The notes beneath the pieces were generated by a model. It was not told the DNA's origin. It worked only from the letters and a program-made list of their open reading frames with translations, and did no database searches. The translations under genes and the position numbers were made by a program. DNA of 64,000 nucleotides from Bradyrhizobium diversitatis (GTDB taxonomy: Bacteria; Pseudomonadota; Alphaproteobacteria; Rhizobiales; Xanthobacteraceae): assembly GCF_016031635.1 (NCBI RefSeq), contig NZ_JACEGD010000002.1, positions 1 to 64,000 of the forward strand, given 5' to 3'. Shown piece by piece: positions 59,145 to 64,000 of the stretch (position 1 is the stretch's first letter; each line of letters opens with the position of its first letter).

Positions 59145-59899
59145 CTGGACTTAAGATGCGGCGCGCAGGCTTGATTGCCGCGACCGCTCTCTCGCTCGCA
59201 TTGTCGATCTCGCCGCCTTTGATTACGCCGGCTTGCGCGCAGTGGATTGTCTACGACCCCACCAACTTCAGCCAGAACGTGCTGACGGCGGCGCGCGAGC
59301 TGCAGCAGATCAACAATCAGATCCAGATGCTGACCAATCAGGCCCAGAGCCTGGTGAACCAGGGCAAGAACCTCGCCAACCTGCCGATGTCGACGCTGAC
59401 CCAGCTCCAGGCACAGGTCGCTCGGACCCAGTCGCTGCTGAGCCAGGCCCAGAACATCGCCTTCAACGTCGAACGCATCCAGACGGCGTACTCTAGCGTC
59501 TACGGCACGGCGGCGGCCACGGGCTCCAATGCGACGATGTTTGCCGCGGCTCAAAGTCGTTGGCAGAACTCGGTCGGCGCCTTCGAGGACTCGCTGAAGG
59601 TGCAGGCCGGCGTCGTCGGCAATATCTCGACCAACTCCAGTGCAATGAGCTCGCTGGTCACCGCTAGCCAGTCGGCAAGCGGCGCTCTGCAGGCCGCGCA
59701 AGCCGGCAACCAGCTCCTGGCCCTCCACTCCCAGCAGCTATCCGATCTTGTCGCAGTTCTCGCCGCGAAGGGGAGGGCGGACGCGCTCGAGCAGGCGCGC
59801 GTGACGGCGGCCGAGTCGCAGGGCCAGCAGCAATACAAGATCTTCTCGACACGCAGCGGCTATCAGCCCGGCAACGTCACCATGTTCAGCGGCAACTGA
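59141..59899 (+). CDS. trbJ: TrbJ, VirB5-like minor pilus protein
   Basis: The 252-residue product has a signal peptide (LIAATALSLALSISPPLITP, cleaved near ACA-QWI). The mature part is coiled-coil-rich (LTAARELQQINNQIQMLTNQ, then AQSLVNQGKNLANLPMST), typical of TrbJ/VirB5. Exported; located at the pilus tip or in the periplasm. An entry-exclusion-like gene follows. Confidence 0.93.
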   Translation: MTGLKMRRAGLIAATALSLALSISPPLITPACAQWIVYDPTNFSQNVLTAARELQQINNQIQMLTNQAQSLVNQGKNLANLPMSTLTQLQAQVARTQSLLSQAQNIAFNVERIQTAYSSVYGTAAATGSNATMFAAAQSRWQNSVGAFEDSLKVQAGVVGNISTNSSAMSSLVTASQSASGALQAAQAGNQLLALHSQQLSDLVAVLAAKGRADALEQARVTAAESQGQQQYKIFSTRSGYQPGNVTMFSGN

Positions 59900-59909
59900 G
59901 GCTTGGGTC

Positions 59910-60230
59910 ATGGAGCGCTCGGATATCCTTCGCGCAGGCGCGATGATCGTCGTGTTTGTGATTTTCCTCGCCGCGCTGCACGTCATCCATCAGCGTCCGG
60001 CTGAGCGGCCAGCATCCGACGCCCCCTCTGCCTCCACTCCCGATGACCTCTCGGCCGAGCTGCTGCGCTGCGCTGAGCTTGGACCCCAGGATGCCGAAGA
60101 TCCGCACTGCCAGGCGGTTTGGAAGGAGAACCGCGCGCGCTTCTTCGGCAGGCCGGCGCGGCCACTTCTGCTGCAGGCCGCGCCGGCCACACCGCCGACG
60201 ACGAGCGCTCCGCAGGGAGGGAAGCCATGA
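59910..60230 (+). CDS. trbK: TrbK-like putative entry-exclusion protein
   Basis: The 106-residue product has one N-terminal membrane span (GAMIVVFVIFLAALHVI). The conserved LRCAELGPQDAEDPHCQAVW motif, with two Cys, is the TrbK-alt signature, followed by KENRARFFG. Entry exclusion stops a donor from receiving the same element. The stop overlaps trbL (ATGA). Confidence 0.88.
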   Translation: MERSDILRAGAMIVVFVIFLAALHVIHQRPAERPASDAPSASTPDDLSAELLRCAELGPQDAEDPHCQAVWKENRARFFGRPARPLLLQAAPATPPTTSAPQGGKP

Positions 60231-61588
60231 ATAATGTCGGCGTTATCGACACCTTCCTCAATACTTTCACGACGTACATCGATTCAGGTTTCGGCCTGGT
60301 CAAAGGCGAGGTCACGTACCTTTCGTCGACGTTGATCGTCATCGACATCACCTTGGCCGGCCTGTTCTGGGCCTGGGGCGCAGACGAAGACATCCTCCAG
60401 CGGCTGGTGAAGAAGACGCTCTATATCGGTTTCTTTGCCTTCATCATCACCAACTTCAACAAGCTGTCAGGGATCATTTTCAATAGCTTTGCCGGCCTCG
60501 GCCTGAAGGCCGGCGGCTCATCGATCTCGCAGGCGGACTTTTTGCGACCCGGCAAGCTGGCGCAGGTCGGTCTCGATGCCGGGCAGCCGCTGCTCGATGC
60601 AGCGAGCCAGATGATGGGCTTCACCAGCTTCTTTGCGAACTTCGTCCAGATTGCCGTGCTGATGGTGTCCTGGCTGTTGGTGCTGATCGCCTTCTTCATT
60701 CTGGCGGTGCAGCTGTTCGTCACCCTGCTCGAGTTCAAGTTGACGACGCTCGCCGGTTTCATCCTCATCCCGTTCGCTCTCTTCAACAAAACCGCTTTCC
60801 TCGCTGAGAAGGTGCTGGGCAACGTCGTTGCCTCCGGCGTCAAGGTCATGGTGCTCGCCGTTATCGTCGGCATCGGCACCGGGCTCTTCTCCCAGTTCAC
60901 CACCACCGATGCCGGCGGCCAGCCGACCATCGAGCAAGCGCTCTCTGTTGTGCTGGCAGCGCTCGCCATGCTCGGCCTCGGCATCTTCGGTCCCGGCATC
61001 GCGACCGGGCTTGTGTCGGGGGCGCCGCAGCTTGGCGCGGGCGCTGCCGTCGGCACCGGCCTCGCCGTCGCCGGCGCGGCGATGGCGGGCGGCGCTGCGC
61101 TTGGGCTCGCCGGAAGGGGAGCGATGGCGGCGACCTCTGGTGCTGCGGCCGCCGCACGTGGTGGTGCGGCGATGGCGGGCGGCATGTCTTCCGCTTACAG
61201 CCTCGCCTCAGCCGGGCGGTCCAGTGCTGGCGGCGTTGCGTCCGGTCTCGGCGGCGCGGGCCGCGCGGCGGCCGGCGCCGTCGCCGCTCCCGCTAGACGC
61301 GCCGCTGCGCAAGCGGCAGGGGCAATGAGGGAGAGCTTCATCTCTGGCGCCCGGGCCGGAGTCGCCAACACGGGCGGCTCCTCGACGATGGGGACCATTC
61401 AGGGCGGTCAGGCCACAAACGATGGAGCCGCATCTCAAGCGGCGGGCGAGGGCGGTCCGCCCGCCTGGGCCAAGCGCGTCAAGCGCAATCAGACGGTCAT
61501 TCACGGCGCTCAGACAGCCGCGCAAGCCCTAAAATCCGGCGACAGCCATGGCGGCGGTCACTCCGTCGATCTCTCGGGAGGAGAATAA
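60227..61588 (+). CDS. trbL: TrbL, VirB6-like polytopic protein
   Basis: Start is ATG 60227, coupled to trbK; 453 residues. Five or more membrane spans fill the first 290 residues (LIVIDITLAGLFWAWG, IAVLMVSWLLVLIAFFILAV and others). The C-terminal third is Gly/Ala-rich and cytosolic, with many AAAARGGAAMAGG-like units. TrbL/VirB6 forms part of the inner-membrane channel. The tail repeat is low-complexity and likely variable among elements. Confidence 0.93.
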   Translation: MNNVGVIDTFLNTFTTYIDSGFGLVKGEVTYLSSTLIVIDITLAGLFWAWGADEDILQRLVKKTLYIGFFAFIITNFNKLSGIIFNSFAGLGLKAGGSSISQADFLRPGKLAQVGLDAGQPLLDAASQMMGFTSFFANFVQIAVLMVSWLLVLIAFFILAVQLFVTLLEFKLTTLAGFILIPFALFNKTAFLAEKVLGNVVASGVKVMVLAVIVGIGTGLFSQFTTTDAGGQPTIEQALSVVLAALAMLGLGIFGPGIATGLVSGAPQLGAGAAVGTGLAVAGAAMAGGAALGLAGRGAMAATSGAAAAARGGAAMAGGMSSAYSLASAGRSSAGGVASGLGGAGRAAAGAVAAPARRAAAQAAGAMRESFISGARAGVANTGGSSTMGTIQGGQATNDGAASQAAGEGGPPAWAKRVKRNQTVIHGAQTAAQALKSGDSHGGGHSVDLSGGE

Positions 61589-61590
61589 CA

Positions 61591-62280
61591 ATGTCGATCT
61601 TCCGCCGATCGTCAGTCCGCTACGGCCGCACACCCGAACCCGAAACCCCCTACCAGCGCGCAGCGCAAGTGTGGGACGAACGCATCGGCTCCGCCCGCGT
61701 GCAGGCCAAGAACTGGCGGTTGATGGCCTTCGGTTCGCTGATCCTCAGCTGTGGCCTCGCCGGCGGGCTCGTCTGGCAATCCACCCACGGCGCCGTCGTT
61801 CCCTGGGTGGTGCAGGTCGACAAGCTCGGCGAGGCGCAAGCCGTGGCGCCCGCCACCGCCGACTTTAGACCAAACGACCCGCAGATTGCCTGGTATCTCG
61901 CCCACTTCATCCAGATCGTTCGCTCGCTTCCGGCCGATCCGATCATCGTGCGGCACAACTGGCTGCAGGCTTATGATTTCACGACCACGGCGGGCGCCGC
62001 GGCGCTGAACGACTACGCCCGCGCCAATGACCCCTTCGCCAATCTCGGCAAGCAGCAGGTCGCCATCGACGTCTCCAGCGTCATCCGCGCCTCGCCCGAC
62101 AGCTTCCGCATCGCCTGGGTCGAGCACCGCTATCAAGACGGGGCGCTCGCCGGCACCACACGTTGGACCGCGATCCTCACCATCGCGATTCAGCCGCCCA
62201 CCGACGCCGATCGGCTGCGCAGGAATCCACTCGGCATCTACGTCAACGCTATCAACTGGTCGAAGGAACTGGGACAATGA
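61591..62280 (+). CDS. trbF: TrbF, VirB8-like protein
   Basis: The 229-residue product has its ATG two bases after the trbL stop. A cytosolic N-terminus, one membrane span (MAFGSLILSCGLAGGLVW) and the VirB8 periplasmic domain (VQVDKLGEAQAVAPATADFR, RIAWVEHRYQDGALAGTTRW, NPLGIYVNAINWSKELGQ) are all present. Assembly scaffold of the channel. Overlaps trbG by four bases. Confidence 0.94.
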   Translation: MSIFRRSSVRYGRTPEPETPYQRAAQVWDERIGSARVQAKNWRLMAFGSLILSCGLAGGLVWQSTHGAVVPWVVQVDKLGEAQAVAPATADFRPNDPQIAWYLAHFIQIVRSLPADPIIVRHNWLQAYDFTTTAGAAALNDYARANDPFANLGKQQVAIDVSSVIRASPDSFRIAWVEHRYQDGALAGTTRWTAILTIAIQPPTDADRLRRNPLGIYVNAINWSKELGQ

Positions 62281-63356
62281 CCTCGCCGATTTTCTCAAAA
62301 GCCGGCGGTCCGGCTTCGCGTTTCCTCATCGATCGCCAAAACCGGAAAGTCGGCGATACGTCCCTCCGTAAACCCGCTTTTGCAGCTTTGCTGATGGTCA
62401 CCTCGGTGCTTGGCGGCTGCGCACACAATTTCATCCCGCCCGACATCAACTACGATACCGCAGAGCCGGCGACGCTCACCGTCGATCCGCCGCCTCCCAT
62501 CAAGATCGTTGAATTGCCGAAGCCCTTGCCGTTGCCCGGACAATTGAAATCGCTCGCCTCGGGCAAACGCGTCGCGGAAGCCGCCGATCCGAAGGTCCGC
62601 GTCAAGCAGGCTAACGCCGCGGCGCGGGTGCAACCGGTCCGCAACGGCTTCATCAATGCGGTACAGGTTTATCCATTTACGGGCGGAGCCCTGTACCAGG
62701 TCTATACGGCTCCCGGCCAGATCACCGATGTCGCCCTGCAGGAAGGCGAGCAACTCGTCGGCTCTGGTCCGGTCGCCGCCGGCGACACCGTGCGCTGGAT
62801 CATCGGCGATACCGAGAGCGGCGCGGGCGCGACTAGGAAGATCCATATCCTCGTCAAGCCGACGCGGCCGGAACTGGTCACCAATCTCGTGATCAACACC
62901 GACCGGCGGACCTATCTCCTCGAGCTGCGCTCGACCGAGAAGACCTACATGGCCTCGGTCTCCTGGCAGTATCCCGAGGACCAACTCATTGCACTTCGGC
63001 GGCAGAACGCGGCCGCTGAAACCGCTGCCCCCATTGCGGCCGGCGTCGATCTTGCCTCGATCAACTTCCGCTACGCGATCGAGGGCGATGATCCGGCCTG
63101 GCGCCCGCTGCGCGCCTTTGACGACGGGAACAAGGTCTACATCGAGTTTCCCAGCGGCATCGTCCAGGGCGAAATGCCGCCGCTGTTCGTCATCGGCCCG
63201 GCCGGCGGTTCTGAACTCGTGAACTATCGCGTCAACCGCAATTACTATATCGTCGACCGTCTGTTCGCTGCCGCCGAATTGCGTCTTGGCGACAAGGACA
63301 GCGAGCGGCGCGTGCGCATTGTCCGCACCGATGGAAGGCCGCGCGCATGGCGATAG
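62277..63356 (+). CDS. trbG: TrbG, VirB9-like protein
   Basis: Start is ATG 62277; 359 residues. The lipobox-like LLMVTSVLGGC (Cys about 45) is followed by a Pro-rich segment and the VirB9 beta-domain (VYPFTGGALYQVYTAPGQIT, VLVKPTRPELVTNLVINTDR-like sequence and GSELVNYRVNRNYYIVDRLF). Outer-membrane core complex component. Overlaps trbI by ten bases. Confidence 0.94.
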   Translation: MTSPIFSKAGGPASRFLIDRQNRKVGDTSLRKPAFAALLMVTSVLGGCAHNFIPPDINYDTAEPATLTVDPPPPIKIVELPKPLPLPGQLKSLASGKRVAEAADPKVRVKQANAAARVQPVRNGFINAVQVYPFTGGALYQVYTAPGQITDVALQEGEQLVGSGPVAAGDTVRWIIGDTESGAGATRKIHILVKPTRPELVTNLVINTDRRTYLLELRSTEKTYMASVSWQYPEDQLIALRRQNAAAETAAPIAAGVDLASINFRYAIEGDDPAWRPLRAFDDGNKVYIEFPSGIVQGEMPPLFVIGPAGGSELVNYRVNRNYYIVDRLFAAAELRLGDKDSERRVRIVRTDGRPRAWR

Positions 63357-64000
63357 GGAGCGAAGACGACCGCCAAAGCGATGTCCCGCCCGCTGCGCCG
63401 CCGGACCTTCGGCTCCGAGGCGAGCGGCCCCGTGTCACACGGCTCTCGCGTAAGGTCCTGATCGGCCTCGGTGCGGTGTCTGCCCTCGCAGTCGCGGGCG
63501 CGCTCGGCTACGCGCTACAGACTGGCAACAAGCAACAGGCCGGCCAGGAGCTGCTCAGCATCCAGAACAGGCCTTCGGCCGATGGCCTCGCCAGGTTGCC
63601 AAAAGATTATACCGGTCTGCCGCGCCAGGCGCCGCCGCTCGGGCCACCGCTGCCCGGCGATCTCGGCAAGCCGGTCCTCAACGCCAGAGCTGCGCCGAAT
63701 ACCATGGCAGCGACGTCAGATCCGGAGACGCAGCAGAGATCACAGGAAATCGAGGCGGCGCGGGTTAGCCGCCTGTTTGCCCAAACTGCTGAGCAGCCGC
63801 AGGGGGTCGGCCAAGTCATCCCTAATGCCTCCGCTGGCACCACGACGACCCCGGCCGCGACACCGCCCGTCGATGCCGGGTCCGCACAGAACATGCAGGA
63901 CCGCAAGACGGCCTTCCTCAATGCTTCAACGGATAAGCGCACGGTCAGTTCGGACCGGCTCGAAGCGAAAGTCTCTCCTTATGTCGTCCAGGCCGGCACC
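63347..64000 (+). CDS. trbI: TrbI, VirB10-like protein (5' part, runs off window)
   Basis: From ATG 63347 there are 218 residues to the window end. A cytosolic N-terminus (MAIGSEDDRQSDVPPAAPPD), a membrane span (VLIGLGAVSALAVAGALGYA) and a Pro/Ala-rich periplasmic linker are followed by the beginning of the C-terminal barrel (LEAKVSPYVVQAGT). VirB10-type proteins bridge both membranes. The rest lies beyond 64000. Confidence 0.92.
   Translation, partial: MAIGSEDDRQSDVPPAAPPDLRLRGERPRVTRLSRKVLIGLGAVSALAVAGALGYALQTGNKQQAGQELLSIQNRPSADGLARLPKDYTGLPRQAPPLGPPLPGDLGKPVLNARAAPNTMAATSDPETQQRSQEIEAARVSRLFAQTAEQPQGVGQVIPNASAGTTTTPAATPPVDAGSAQNMQDRKTAFLNASTDKRTVSSDRLEAKVSPYVVQAGT

Overview
The window is a high-GC stretch with the coding style of an alphaproteobacterium, most likely Hyphomicrobiales (Rhizobiales). 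Its right half carries the conserved gene order of the large integrative and conjugative elements (ICEs) of that group: DUF932 / ParB-like / strawberry-notch helicase / toprim / DUF2493, then DUF736, an Xre/DUF2285/DUF6499 control module, an excisionase-like HTH, RepA-ParA, TraF, a lytic transglycosylase, a DUF3363 relaxase, TraG, CopG and trbBCDEJKLFGI. No integrase, att site or host flank is visible, so both ends of the element lie outside. There is no rRNA, tRNA or CRISPR array.

Layout. 1-1.5 kb: an IS5-type end that truncates a large serine recombinase. 1.7-19 kb: a dense defence/toxin island holding VapBC, Sir2-HerA, a STAND NTPase with a nuclease-like N-terminus, DUF2937, a PD-(D/E)XK nuclease with a trypsin-like peptidase, a Fic protein, a CoiA-like nuclease, a RES-domain protein and a GHKL-ATPase/nuclease fusion. 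19.3-30.2 kb: the first ICE backbone block. 30.5-35.3 kb: cargo with an exported subtilase / trypsin / lipoprotein operon, followed by a decayed DoxX gene. 35.9-40.3 kb: small ICE genes and the excision-control module, including a probable programmed +1 frameshift. 40.3-46.4 kb: repA split by a complete, cargo-free Tn7-like transposon (41368-46294) with matching ends and a 5-bp target duplication. 46.4-64 kb: parA and the conjugation genes, with trbI running off the end.

How it works together. By analogy with ICEMlSymR7A, the Xre repressor and small DUF2285 protein (QseC/QseM-like) would restrain a frameshift-made activator (FseA-like). That activator would switch on the excisionase (RdfS-like); RepA/ParA would maintain the excised circle; and relaxase, TraG and the trb type IV secretion system would transfer it. 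The defence island and the methyltransferase-helicase would protect the host or the incoming element.

Signs of decay. repA is split by the transposon, the DUF932 gene has a one-base frameshift, traG lacks a conserved C-terminal segment, the recombinase is truncated, and a frameshifted gene interrupts the copG-trbB junction. This copy may be unable to transfer without help, unless some of these lesions are sequencing errors. The most novel items are the minimal Tn7-like element with a TniQ-HTH fusion, two families of repeated leaders before ICE genes, and the exported double-protease operon.
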